Shown: positions 25,553 to 37,909, counted from the stretch's first letter. The stretch is 64,000 nt of DNA from Neocallimastix lanati (nom. inval.) (GCA_016946835.1 JACVTC010000062.1:107501-171500); one strand, 5' to 3'. Program-made: numbers and translations. Notes: generated by a model from the letters alone, not told the origin.

Positions 25553-26171
25553 CAAAAAGTAATAAATAATCGAAATTATTTTTTAATAAATCGTTTATTT
25601 AAATTTATGATTAAAAATTACAAATTTTTTTATTTAAAAGTAATAATATTAATAAAAAAATATATATATATAAAATATATATATATATATATAAAATATA
25701 TATATATAAATATAATTTATTAATTTCTTTTTTAATAAAATCTTATTTTATTTTATTTATATTTTTTTAATTAACAATTATTATTGTATAATTATAAATT
25801 AAAAAATAATATAGTTTTAAAATTATTAAAAGTTCAAAATTCAAAATTGAAATATAATTTTATGTATAATATATTAATTTATTTTATTTTATTTTTATTT
25901 TTATTTTTATTTTTTAATTTAATAATATTTTATTTATTTATATAATACATTTAATTCAAAATATATATAATATATTTCATAAAAGTGATATGATATTGTC
26001 ATATTCATATATAAAAAAAAATATAAAAATGTTTTAATATATATATATTTTTCATGTCATTAAATATTATTTTATAATAATAAATACATTATATTAATAA
26101 TATATAAAATAAATGTTAACTTTTTATATAAATAATTTTTTAATATAAATATATATATATATATTAAAGTT

Positions 26172-28562
26172 TTAATATATTGATTTAGAAATATTTTTTT
26201 CATTTTCCATAATTTTATTATTATTGTAATTATTATAGTTATTAGATTGAATTTTATAATAATTAGTACAACATTGATTCTCATCATATTTTAATTCTCT
26301 ATAATTAATTTCTTCGATATAGATATATCCTTTGGAATAACCGGAAGGATCTCTTTCTTTTAAATCTTTTAATACTAAATCTGTTCCAAAATATCCATGT
26401 TTTAAAATTTTATTTTCTTTGCGACAGTGACCTAATGTAATCGCTTTAATTCCATTTTCAAATTCAACTTCATATTTACCATTAATTTCATCATTTAATA
26501 TTAAATTAAACCATGAATCAATTGAAACAGGTTTATACTGTACAAGATCAATTGGGAAATACCATTGATCATCTTTACAAATTGGATGATAAGGAGTAAA
26601 GAGAATTCCATCGATATTACACATATATACCTTTGAAAATTTATTTGAACGTTGTTCAATAAGACATTGAACAATTGCATTATTATTAAGTTGGTCTCCT
26701 TTCTTCAAATCTTTAACAAATTTAGTTTTACCATTGGCTAATAAAACAACAGCTTCACCATTAAAACAACCTCCATGACGATTAATGAAATTACTCATTT
26801 GAACATTACCACCATTACCACTAACATTTTGACCATTTGAATTACAACCACTATATCCATTAGCATATTGATTTTGAATTATTTCAGCTTTTGGTGGTGG
26901 AAGATTAATAAATATTGTATTTGCCATTTTTCTGAGGACACTAAATACTTCATTAGAATAGCATTGTAAAGATTGATCTTTGAAATTACCACATTGTTCA
27001 AATTGATGGAATCTTAAAAATGAACAAAGATAACACTTTCCCCATGTTTTATAATAACATAGAATAATGGCCTTCATAACTTGTCCATGATTTGGATCAG
27101 GATTATCAATATCAATAATTAAATTTTTAATAAATTTAGTTTTATATCTTAATTGATTTAAAAATTCGATATAATTATTTAAGATATTATTTGCTTGTTC
27201 ATTATCTTCTTCATGATTTCCTAAATTTGTAATTCCAATAATATTTTTGAGAGTCATAATAAATTTATTTCTTACAATTTGATTTAATAAATTTTCTTCA
27301 TATTCTATTGATTTAAAATCATTTTCTTGAATTAAAGCATCTGGATCAATATCTTCTATCTTTATAGTTTCATCATCTTCATCATCGTTTAATTCTTCAT
27401 CAAGTAATTCTTCATCTGAATCTTCTTCTTCGTTTTTATTATCAATTTCATTATTATTATCATTATTATTATCATTATTATTATCATTATTATTATCATT
27501 ATTTTTATTGTTTTGTTTATTTTCAAATTCTGAAATATCATTAATATATTTTTGAAGATCGGGTGATTCAATATTAAGTGGTACCTCTAATTTTTGATTT
27601 AGCATTGGTAATTCAATTGTAATTTTCGTTTCATTTAATAAATTACTATCAATTTCGAAAATGGCATTTCTATATGCTCCTCTATATAATGGACCTATTA
27701 TCATTGTCTTTTTCAACTTTTCTTTTTTTTCTCCTTTTCCTTCTTCTTTTCCTTCTTCTACTCCTTCTTCCTCTTCTATTCCTTCTCCTTGATTAACTTC
27801 AACTTTAACAATAGGAGTTATGGATGATAAAAGATTAGCCATATAATTAATAAAGATAGTTCCAACCATCGTTCCATCTGGACAATATCCATATATTCCA
27901 TTTCCAAGATTAGCAATATCTACTAATAATTCTGGTTCAACATCATTTCCAAAAGAAAAAGTAGAAATGGTAAATTTATCATCACATTTATCTAAAGTTT
28001 CTTTTAATGCTTGATAAACTCCTTCTGGAGGATTAGTATTAGAATCACCATCAGTAAATACCATAATGGATTTTTGATAATTTTTATATGGGATAGAAGC
28101 AGAAGTATCAATTGCCATTTTAATACCAGTCCATATATTGGTACAACCACCATCAACCATTCCGTTAAGATTATTTATTACTTCATCTTTGATATTTTTA
28201 TTTGCTAATATTGTTGGTTGAACTTGCATTTGAGCACTTGAATCAAACTTAATGATACATATCATATCTTCTTTCCTTAATGTAGAAATCACAGTTTTAA
28301 GTGAATGCTTAACTAATTCAAGTCTTGAAATATATACTGATTCCATATCTTCAACATTACCAGCACAATTTATACTCATCGAACCAGAAACATCAACTAC
28401 ACAAATTAAACATACAGGAGGAGTAGTTTCCATTTTTTTAGGTCTCATACAAATATGAAGGCAGTCATTACATAAGTCAGAAGATTTATCTTTTGAAATA
28501 TAACGAGCAAATAATTCTTCAAATTCTACTTTCATCTCTTCTTCACTTTTATCGATATTCAT
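26172..28562 (-). CDS. vWA domain - Vint (Hint-type) protein, left copy
   Basis: Intronless, 796 codons, ATG 28562. Residues about 45-240 form a von Willebrand A domain with a complete MIDAS (DVSGS, a TNIW/T loop, TDGDS), so metal-dependent ligand binding is plausible. A Glu/Gly/Lys-rich linker and an Asn/Asp-rich acidic tract follow. The C-terminal part matches the vWA-associated Vwaint/Vint families: GGCFNGEAVVLLANG with the candidate nucleophile Cys at about 598, a TPYHP motif, and AITLGHC...HGYFGTD near the end. Vint domains are Hint relatives of hedgehog autoprocessing and inteins. No terminal His-Asn splicing motif is visible, so protein splicing is unlikely; self-cleavage is possible. 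No signal peptide is seen, so the protein is probably cytosolic. Confidence 0.9.
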   Translation of the reverse strand: MNIDKSEEEMKVEFEELFARYISKDKSSDLCNDCLHICMRPKKMETTPPVCLICVVDVSGSMSINCAGNVEDMESVYISRLELVKHSLKTVISTLRKEDMICIIKFDSSAQMQVQPTILANKNIKDEVINNLNGMVDGGCTNIWTGIKMAIDTSASIPYKNYQKSIMVFTDGDSNTNPPEGVYQALKETLDKCDDKFTISTFSFGNDVEPELLVDIANLGNGIYGYCPDGTMVGTIFINYMANLLSSITPIVKVEVNQGEGIEEEEGVEEGKEEGKGEKKEKLKKTMIIGPLYRGAYRNAIFEIDSNLLNETKITIELPMLNQKLEVPLNIESPDLQKYINDISEFENKQNNKNNDNNNDNNNDNNNDNNNEIDNKNEEEDSDEELLDEELNDDEDDETIKIEDIDPDALIQENDFKSIEYEENLLNQIVRNKFIMTLKNIIGITNLGNHEEDNEQANNILNNYIEFLNQLRYKTKFIKNLIIDIDNPDPNHGQVMKAIILCYYKTWGKCYLCSFLRFHQFEQCGNFKDQSLQCYSNEVFSVLRKMANTIFINLPPPKAEIIQNQYANGYSGCNSNGQNVSGNGGNVQMSNFINRHGGCFNGEAVVLLANGKTKFVKDLKKGDQLNNNAIVQCLIEQRSNKFSKVYMCNIDGILFTPYHPICKDDQWYFPIDLVQYKPVSIDSWFNLILNDEINGKYEVEFENGIKAITLGHCRKENKILKHGYFGTDLVLKDLKERDPSGYSKGYIYIEEINYRELKYDENQCCTNYYKIQSNNYNNYNNNKIMENEKNISKSIY

Positions 28563-29216
28563 ATTTTTATTCTTAATTTGTTTATTTAATATATTAATTG
28601 AACACTTCTTTTTTTAAAAGTTATTTAAATTTTTTTATTATAGTTAATTTATTATTATCTTCTTTTCTTAGTATATTAAAAATTTTTTCCTTTTTTTTTT
28701 TTTTTTTTTAATTTTTTTTTAAATATTTAACTATCTTTTAAATAAAAAATAAACGATTATATATTTTATTTTTTATAATTTTTATGTTATAAAAATATAA
28801 TTCACATTGTAATAAAATATTTATAATTAATGAGGATTAAAATTTTTAATCATAAAATTTATCTCTATTTATACTTTTTGAACTTTTATAAAAGACATTA
28901 TTTATTTTTATAAAAAATTATAAAAAATTTATAATCTCAATTAATATCTATTATCAATCTTATTATAAAATATATATTGAATAATATAATATTTAATTCC
29001 ACAAAAATAAAAATAAAACTTAATATTACAATAAATAATAAATTATAAAATAATAATAAATATTATAATTAATTTTTCATAATAATTGTCATATTTGTAT
29101 AAATCATCTTAATTATACTACCAATAGGAACTTTCTAAAAATTTAGTTTTAAAAAAATTTTTTGAATGAAATATTAAAATTTATTTTTCTAATAGAGTAT
29201 AGAATCATCTAATAGA

Positions 29217-29258
<42 letters not shown>

Positions 29259-31449
29259 AAAAGAATTATTTTATTATAATTAAATGTAAATTAATTTACT
29301 ATTTTTAGTTATTTAAATTTTAATTATAATATTATTTATTTTTACATAAATAGGAAAGAAATAAAACAAAAATAATAATAAAGAAGATACCAAGAGATAA
29401 CAGGAATTATTTTATTGAAATAAAATAAAATTAGATTCTTTAACTACATCAAAATTAATCCTACAATAAATTTTTAATTTTAAATTATTTAGAAAACTCT
29501 AATTTAAAAACGAAATCAATTAGTTAAATAAAACGCCATTTCAAAATTTTATATTTATAAATTATTTTTATTTAATAAAAAATATATATGAAAAAAAACA
29601 TAAAATAGTAAATTTTGAATTCATAATACTAAATATAATCAGTATATATAGTATATATATATATATTATATATATATATTTTTATTTTTATTTTATTCTT
29701 TTTAAATAAAATCAGAAGCTTTAATAAATTGATATATAACTATTATTTTATAATAAAAAGCATAATATATATATATATGTATTATATATTTTTTATATAA
29801 TTTTATAATTGAAATATAAAAATAAAAAGTAATACAGATAATATAGCTACATTTATGAAATTTTTTTTGTACTTTTTTTTATTTTTTGAAATTATTGTAA
29901 TATTTATTTACAGAACCAAATAAATATTAATAAAATAAAGTTTAACTTTTATGTTATGAATTTCATATAATTTTTAGAAAATATTGGTATTTCAATTATT
30001 TTCTTTTCCGTATGATATAAATCGTTGAAATTGAATACAAACAAATTGTAATTAAATTAAAAAAAATATATTTAAATATATTATTTTTTTTATTATAATA
30101 TAAAGAATACTTTTTCTTATTTAAAAATTTGTATATCATAAAATTATAGAAATTATAATTAATATTTTAAATTATCACTCATTTTATTTTTATTAATTAA
30201 TATAATGAAATTTAAAAAAAAAAAAAATAGAATTTCTACTATAATTTTAATAATTATTATTTAAGTAAAAATAAATCAATAAATTTATAATTAATGCCAA
30301 TTTATATAATATCTATATATGTAATTAAAAACTTAAATCTTTTTTTAATAATATTTATTTATAAATATTCCTTTTTTTCTTTCTAATCCAATTAAATATT
30401 AAACTGTATTATAATTTTTAATTATACTAAAAATATATATATAAATATATAATTAAGAATGTAAAAATCTATATTAAATTTTAATTTATGTATATATATT
30501 TTTTTTTTTTTAAAATTTTTACGGATAAGAATATAATTGGTGTACCAAAATCTTTTAAACCAAATGACAAAATATTGAATCGATAACAGGAAGAATCAAT
30601 GATAAAAAAAAAAAAATGGATGAAGAAAAAATACACAAAATTATAATTAAATTTGTGATTCAAAAAAAAAAAAAAAAAAATATAATATATAAAAAATAAT
30701 AATAAAAAAAAAAAGTTAAAGTCAATTCAACAGTTTGCTCTGATTATTTGGGTTAAGTCATTATAAATATTTCTTAAGTTAGAATTATTTCATTATATTA
30801 AATTGATTTCTACAAAAGAAAATGAAAATAATATAATAATAATATATGTCATATAATATTATAAATATAAATATAATATATAAATTTAAATTTAATTATT
30901 TATTATAGAAATGATATTTTTTTTTTTTAAATGATTATTTTTATGGTTATAATTTAATAGACTTAGAAGTTAAATTTTAATAAAAGACTCATTTAAATAT
31001 GATTTAATAAATTAATTTATTTCAAAAGTTATTCCTGTTATCATTTTGCATCATTATTTTATTTTTATTTTTTTTTTTTTTTTTGTTGTTGTTTTTATAT
31101 AAAAAAAAAAATTAAACTAAAAAATTACACTTTAAATTTTAAAATAAAAATATAAACTTAATAAAAAAAATTTTTAAAAGTAATAATAAATTATTTTAAA
31201 ATCAAAATTTAGTTATTTATATTCTTAAATTATCTCTAAATTTAAATCCTATATTTGTTTTTAAATTTTTATTTCTTATAAATTTTTAATGTAGAAGAGT
31301 TTACTTACTTGTTCTTCATTAATATTAAATTCTAGATATTTTATTTACAAAATAATTATTTTTTTTATAATAATTAAATTAATCGATCGTTAAATAAATA
31401 GATTTTAATTTTTTATTCCATAAATCTAATAAAGCGAAATAATTATAGT

Positions 31450-31497
<48 letters not shown>

Positions 31498-33761
31498 TAT
31501 AATAAATTAACTCAAATAAGCAAAACATATTGCTGAATTGACTTTAACTTTTTGTATTATTTTTTTTTTATTTTTTTTTTTTTTTTTTTTATTTTTTATT
31601 TTTATTTTTTTTTTAGAATTTAATTTTAATTTTGTGTATTTTTTTTTCATCTACTTTTTTTTTATTGTTTCTTCCTGTTATCGATTCAATATTTTGTCAT
31701 ATGGTATAAAAGATTTTGGTACACCAATTATTTTCTTTTCCGTAAAAGTTTTTTTTTTTTTTAAAAAAAAAAATACAAACTATTTATTACATTTTTAATT
31801 ATATATTTATATATAAAAATTTAGTATAATTATAATACAGTAATACCGTTTTTAATTATATATTTATATATAAAAATTTAGTATAATTATAATACAGTAA
31901 TACCGTTTTTAATAATATTTGTTTATAAATATTCTTTTTTTCTTTCTAATTCAATAAAGTATTAAAATTATTTAAAGTTTTTAAATATATAAATAGATAT
32001 TATATAAATAGATATAAATTATAAATTTATTGATTTATTATTACTTAAATAATAATATAGTTTTTATAATTATAACAGAAATTCTATTTTTTTTTTTTTT
32101 TTTTGTTAATTTTTAATTATTCAAAAAATTAAAGAATAATAATTAATAATTTCATTATATTAATTAATGAATATAAAATGAGTGAAAATTTAAAATATTA
32201 ATTTTAATTTCTATAACTTTATGATTTATAAATTTAAAAAAAAATAAAAAATAAAAAATAAAAAAATAAAATTAGATTAAATATATAAAAAGATGAAGTA
32301 TGCTTTATATTATATTTAAAAATAAAATTATATATTTAAATATATTATTTTTTAATTTAATTACAATTTGTTTGTATTCAATTTCAACGATTTATATCGT
32401 ACGGAAAAGAAAATAATTGGGGAACCAATATTTTCTAAAAATTATATGAAATTCATAACATATAAGCTAATTTTTATTTTATTAATATTTATTTGATTCT
32501 GTAAATAAATATTATTATAATTTCAAAAAATAAAAAAAAATACAAAAAAAATTTCATAAATGTAGCTATATTATCTGTATTACTTTTTATCTTTATATTC
32601 CAATTATAAAATTACATAAAAAATGTATAATACATAAATATATAAGTTATGTTTTATATTATAAATTAATAGTCATATATCAATTTATTAAAGCTCCTGA
32701 TATCAACAGAATAAAATGAAAAAAAAAAATATAGATTGAATTGAATTATGTATTATGAATTCAAAATTTACTATTTTATGTTTTTTTTTTTCATATATAT
32801 TTTTTATTAAATAAAAATAAATCATTAATATTAAATTTTGAAATGGCGTTTTATTTAACTAATTGATTTCGTTTTTAAATTAGAGTTTTCTAAATAATTT
32901 AAAATTAATAATTTATTGTAGTATTAATTTTGATGATGTGGTTAAAGAATCTAATTTTATTTTATTTCAATAAAATTATTCCTGTTATCTCCTTGCATCC
33001 TCTTTATTATTATTTTTGTTTTCTTTCTTTCCTATTTATGTAATAATAAATAATATTATAATTAAAATTTAAATAACTAAAAATAGTAAATTAATTTACA
33101 TCTAATTATAATAAAATAATTTTTTTTTTTTTTTTGCTTCTATAAGATTATTCTATACCTAATTAGAAAAATAAATTTTAGTATTTCATTATAAAATTTT
33201 TTTATAACTAAATTTTTAGAAAGTTCCTATTGGTAGTATAATTAAGATGATTTATACAAATATGACAATTATGAAAAATTAATTATAATATTTATTATTA
33301 TTTTATAATTTATTATTTATTGTAATATTTACTTTTATTTTTATTTTTGTAGAATTAAATATTATATTATTCAATATATATTTAATAATAAGATTGATAA
33401 TAGATATTAATTGAGATTATAAATTTTTTATAATTTTTTATAAAAATAAATAATGTCTTTTATAAAAGTTCAAAAAGTATAAATAGAGATAAATTTTATG
33501 ATTAAAAATTTTAATCCTCATTAATTAAAAATATTTTATTACAATGTGAATTATATTTTTATAACATAAAAATTATAAAAAATAAAATATATAATCGTTT
33601 ATTTTTTATTTAAAAGATAGTTAAATATAAAAAAAAGGAAAAAATTTTTAATATACTAAGAAAAGAAGATAATAATAAATTAACTATAATAAAAAAATTT
33701 AAATAATTTTTAAAAAAAGATTTCAATTAATATATTAAATAAACAAATTAAGAATAAGAAT
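28563..33761. other. Shared upstream region between the two head-to-head vWA-Vint genes
   Basis: This 5.2-kb stretch contains no gene I can support. Its outer 2.2 kb on each side are the inverted arms, so both genes have near-equivalent 5' regions. The central 30790-31430 segment is unique. Short open frames at 30481-30663 and 31538-31798 are mirror images within the arms (shared SCYRFNILS...KDFGTPIIF). They may be relics of a small coding segment and look too A/T-homopolymeric to call a gene. Confidence 0.6.
31792..31905. repeat. 57-bp tandem duplication
   Basis: A block ending CAGTAATACCG is present twice, identically, with period 57. The corresponding left-arm position near 30420-30460 seems to have one copy, so the duplication postdates the inverted duplication. 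Confidence 0.85.
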
Positions 33762-36149
33762 ATGAATATTGATAAAAGAGAAGAAGAGATGAAAGTAGAA
33801 TTTGAAGAATTATTTGCTCGTTATATTTCAAAAGATAAATCTTCTGACTTATGTAATGACTGCCTTCATATTTGTATGAGACCTAAAAAAATGGAAACTA
33901 CTCCTCCCGTATCTTTAATTTGTGTAGTTGATGTTTCCGGTTCGATGAGTATAAATTGTGCTGGTAATGTTGAAAATATGGAATCAGTATATATTTCAAG
34001 ACTTGAATTAGTTAAGCATTCACTTAAAACTGTTATTTCTACATTAAGGAAAGAAGATATGATATGTATTATTAAGTTTGATTCAAGTGCTCATATGCAA
34101 GTTCAACCAACAATATTAGCAAATAAAAATATCAAAGATGAAGTAATAAATAATCTTAACGGAATGGTTGATGGTGGTTGTACCAATATATGGGCTGGTA
34201 TTAAAATGGCAATGGATACTTCTGCTTCTATCCCATATAAAAATTATCAAAAATCCATTATGGTATTTACTGATGGTGATTCTAATACTAATCCTCCAGA
34301 AGGAGTTTATCAAACATTAAAAGAAACTTTAGATAAATGTGATGATAAATTTACCATTTCTACTTTTTCTTTTGGAAATGATGTTGGACCAGAATTATTA
34401 GTAGATATTGCTAAGCTAGGAAATGGAATATATGGATATTGTCCAGATGGAACGATGGTTGGAACTATCTTTATTAATTATATGGCTAATCTTTTATCAT
34501 CCATAACTCCTATTGTTAAAGTTGAAGTTAATCAAGGAGAAGGAGTGGAAGAAGAAGAAGGAGTAGAAGAAGGAGTAGAAGAAAGAAAAGGAGAAGGAAA
34601 AGGAGAAAAAAAAGAAAAGTTGAAAAAGACAATGATAATAGGTCCATTATATAGAGGAGCATATAGAAATGCCATTTTCGAAATTGATAGTAATTTATTA
34701 AATGAAACCAAAATAACAATTGAATTGCCAATGCTAAATCAAAAATTAGAGGTGCCACTTATTATTGAATCACCCGATCTTCAAAAATATATTTATGATA
34801 TTTCAGAATTTAAAAATAAACAAAACAATAAAAATAATGATAATAATAATGATAATAATAATGATAATAATAATGATAATAATAATGAAATTGATAATAA
34901 AAATGAAGAAGAAGATGAAGATGAAGAATTACTTGATGAAGAAATAAACGATGATGAAGATGATGAAACTATAAAGATAGAAGATATTGATCCAGATGCT
35001 TTAATTCAAGAAAATGATTTTAAATCAATAGAATATGAAGAAAATTTATTAAATCAAATTGTAAGAAATAAATTTATTATGACTCTCAAAAATATTATTG
35101 GAATTAAAAATTTAGGAAATCATGAAGAAAATAATGAACAAGCAATTAATATCTTAAATAATTATATTGAATTTTTAAATCAATTAAAATATAAAACTAA
35201 ATTTATTAAAAATATAATTATTGATATTGATAATCCTGATCCAAATCATGGACAAGTTATAAAGGCCATTATTCCACGTTATTATAAAACATGGGGAAAG
35301 TGTTATCTTTGTTCATTTTTAAGATTCCATCAATTTGAACAATGTGGTAATTTCAAAGATCAATCTTTACAATGCTATTCTAATGAAGTATTTAGTGTCC
35401 TCAGAAAAATGGCAAATACAATATTTATTAATCTTCCACCACCAAAAGCTGAAATAATTCAAAATCAAAATGCTTATGGATATAGTAGTGGTAATTCAAA
35501 TGGTAATGGTGGTAATGTTCAAATGAGTAATTTCATTAATCGTCATGGAGGTTGTTTTAATGGTGAAGCTGTTGTTTTATTAGCCAATGGTAAAACTAAA
35601 TTTGTTAAAGATTTGAAGAAAGGAGACCGACTTAATAATAATGCAATTGTTCAATGTCTTATTGAACAACGTTCAAATAAATTTTCAAAAGCATATATGT
35701 GTAATATCGATGGAATTCTCTTTACTCCTTATCATCCAATTTGTAAAGATAATCAATGGTATTTCCCAATTGATCTTGTACAATCTAAACCTGTTTCAAT
35801 TGATTCCTGGTTTAATTTGATATTAAATGATGAAATTAATGGTAAATATGAAGTTGAATTTGAAAATAGAATTAAAGCGATTACATTAGGTCACTGTCGC
35901 AAAGAAAATAAAATTTTGAAACATGGGTATTTTGGAACAGATTTAGTATTAAAAGATTTAAAAGAAAGAGATCCTTCCGGTTATTCCAAAGGATATATCT
36001 ATATCGAAGAAATTAATTATAGAGAATTACAATATGATGAAAATCAATGTTGTACTAATTATTATAAAATTCAATCTAATAATTATAATAATTACAATGA
36101 TAAAAAAATTATGGAAAATGAAAATAATATTTCTAATTTAATATATTAA
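33762..36149 (+). CDS. vWA domain - Vint (Hint-type) protein, right copy
   Basis: Intronless, 795 codons, ATG 33762, in the right arm of the inverted duplication. It is the paralogue of the minus-strand gene at 26172-28562. By my count it differs at about 40 residues plus small indels in the Glu/Gly-rich linker and before the Vint domain, where a Gly/Asn-rich spacer is 5 residues shorter. MIDAS residues (DVSGS, TDGDS), the GGCFNGE cysteine, TPYHP and ITLGHC are all kept. There are no stops or frameshifts, and changes avoid the motifs, which suggests both copies are under purifying selection. Function is not known beyond the domains. Confidence 0.9.
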   Translation: MNIDKREEEMKVEFEELFARYISKDKSSDLCNDCLHICMRPKKMETTPPVSLICVVDVSGSMSINCAGNVENMESVYISRLELVKHSLKTVISTLRKEDMICIIKFDSSAHMQVQPTILANKNIKDEVINNLNGMVDGGCTNIWAGIKMAMDTSASIPYKNYQKSIMVFTDGDSNTNPPEGVYQTLKETLDKCDDKFTISTFSFGNDVGPELLVDIAKLGNGIYGYCPDGTMVGTIFINYMANLLSSITPIVKVEVNQGEGVEEEEGVEEGVEERKGEGKGEKKEKLKKTMIIGPLYRGAYRNAIFEIDSNLLNETKITIELPMLNQKLEVPLIIESPDLQKYIYDISEFKNKQNNKNNDNNNDNNNDNNNDNNNEIDNKNEEEDEDEELLDEEINDDEDDETIKIEDIDPDALIQENDFKSIEYEENLLNQIVRNKFIMTLKNIIGIKNLGNHEENNEQAINILNNYIEFLNQLKYKTKFIKNIIIDIDNPDPNHGQVIKAIIPRYYKTWGKCYLCSFLRFHQFEQCGNFKDQSLQCYSNEVFSVLRKMANTIFINLPPPKAEIIQNQNAYGYSSGNSNGNGGNVQMSNFINRHGGCFNGEAVVLLANGKTKFVKDLKKGDRLNNNAIVQCLIEQRSNKFSKAYMCNIDGILFTPYHPICKDNQWYFPIDLVQSKPVSIDSWFNLILNDEINGKYEVEFENRIKAITLGHCRKENKILKHGYFGTDLVLKDLKERDPSGYSKGYIYIEEINYRELQYDENQCCTNYYKIQSNNYNNYNDKKIMENENNISNLIY

Positions 36150-36668
36150 AATTTTTATAAATATATATATATATAATTATATCAAAAAATTATTTATATA
36201 AAAAGTTAACTTTTATTTTATATATTATTAATATAACTTATTTATTATTATAAAATAATATTTAATGACATGAAAAATATATTAAACAATATTTATATTT
36301 TTTTTTTTAATTACAAATATGACGATATTATATCGCTGTTATGAAATATATTGTATATATTTTAAATTAAATGTATTATATAAATAAATAAAATATTATT
36401 AAATTAAAAAATAAAAATAAAAATAAAAATAAAATAAAATAAAATATAATAAATATATTGTATATTTCAATATTGAATTTTTAACTTTTAATAACTTTTA
36501 AACTATATTCTTTTTTAATTTATAATTATACAATAATAATTATAAAATATAAATAAAATAATATTTTATTAAATAAGAAACTAATTATAAAAAATATTCT
36601 TATTATTTAATGAAAGAGTATGTAATTTTTAATAATAAATTTAAATGAACGATTTATTTAAAAAATAA

Positions 36669-37435
36669 ATATATTTAAAAATTAATTATTCATTAATAAA
36701 AAAAAAATTTTAAATATATTTAGATAAAAATTTGTACTACCATTTAAATTGTACCACCTAATATTTTACGTACAAATTTTTTCATAAATCAGACAAAATA
36801 AAAAGTTTTATATTATTTTAAAAATAATAGATTTATAATAAAGTAAATTTTAATGAACCAATTATTATTATTATTATTAATTTTTTTCAATTAAAACTAA
36901 AACACTCAATTATTTAGAATTGAATTATGTAATTTTTATCTCTATTTATTTATTAATTATTTTAATTTTTTACATTATTATTATGATTGCTATCTAATAC
37001 TATAATTTATGTTAATAGTTTTGCTAAAGAGTTGTTATGCTTACTTGTTATTATAATAAAAAATAATTAAATACATGAGTAGTTATTAAATATTGGCTAA
37101 AGTTATTAAAATAATTAATTTATCTAATTTTGGAATACTGTGAATTTATTATATTATCTAATAATATTGTTATATAAACATATTTTTTTAGGCTATCTGA
37201 TAGTACTTAGTACGTTCTACTATTATTTTAATATTTTATAAATATTTACATTGTTAATATCTTAAAATTAAATACTATTATTATGTAAATTGAACTAATT
37301 TCTATCCTGCTTTTATGTCGGTGGCCTAGCATACATAAGGCTCCTAGTTCAATCTCGCCTTATGACCATGTTCCAAGGTTTTCCTCATAAGAGGTTTTTA
37401 TGGAATATGGTGGTTAGGGTTCAAGTATGTATATC
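36669..37435. other. Intergenic with a small G+C-richer islet
   Basis: No gene was seen. Around 37310-37400 the composition rises. The 8-bp inverted pair CATAAGGC (37333) / GCCTTATG (37356) could form a hairpin. A tRNA-like A-box (TGGCCTAGC) and a B-box-like GTTCAATC are present but too close together for a tRNA. Confidence 0.4.
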
Positions 37436-37766
37436 GAATCTAGTGCGTTTCGCAATCATGCATTTCGCAATTTGGTTTATAATAATTTTTAAAATAAAGC
37501 CATCCATTTTTAAGATATTCCATACAATCATAAATAAATATATAAATAATAATATAATTTTACAATTAAATATTATTAAATAAATATTTTAAAAGAAATA
37601 ATAATATATTATATTATAAAAAAATTATAAAAAATTATTTTTATTTATAAAAAATTATTATAAATTATATATAAAAAAAAGAATATTTATTATTTATTTA
37701 ATTATAAAAAAAAAAAAAAACAAGTCACATACGAAAATACGCTACATTGCGAAATGCATTAGATTC
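37436..37766. mobile_element. MITE-like element with imperfect 21-bp terminal inverted repeats
   Basis: The left arm (37436-37456) and right arm (37746-37766) are reverse complements with two G/A mismatches. The core word TTTCGCAAT is repeated just inside the left arm. The 331-bp interior is A/T-rich and non-coding. No obvious target-site duplication is visible. The TIR core GCATTTCG resembles that of the MULE at 59964-61413. Confidence 0.5.
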
Positions 37767-37871
37767 ATGAATGAATTATAAATATTCATTAATAATAAAT
37801 AATAATAAATAGTATTTGAAATTTATATATAACTAAAATTTGAAATTGAAATTGAAATTTTGTTATAATTT

Positions 37872-37909
<38 letters not shown>

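Larger units (their letters stand above)
25572..36668. repeat. Large inverted duplication (arms about 5.2 kb, spacer about 0.6 kb)
   Basis: The left arm (about 25572-30790) and right arm (about 31430-36668) are reverse complements. This holds in the gene and in non-coding flanks. Examples are GACTTTAAC-type sequence at 30716 and 31548, the AAATCGTTGAAATTGAATAC block at 30021 with its complement near 32380, and the TAACGATTTA-type block near 25600 and 36650. Homology fades in the centre (30790-31430). Arms differ by scattered substitutions and small indels in A/T runs, so the duplication is not brand new. Boundaries are by eye and good to perhaps 50 bp. Confidence 0.9.

Noticed and set aside
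26172-28562. Self-splicing intein in the vWA gene
   Set aside because: The Hint-like part is at the C-terminus with no C-extein and no terminal His-Asn motif; it fits the Vint family instead.
30481-30663. Small ORF, with mirror at 31538-31798
   Set aside because: Homology between the two is explained by the inverted duplication. Both are dominated by Phe or Lys homopolymers and have no recognisable domain, so I mention them only as possible relics.
34528-34758. Leu-rich antisense ORF within the right vWA-Vint gene
   Set aside because: It is the shadow of the Glu/Gly-rich linker, and the mirror gene shows the coding strand.
37310-37370. tRNA gene
   Set aside because: The A-box and B-box words are only about 23 nt apart and no acceptor stem or CCA-side pairing can be drawn.
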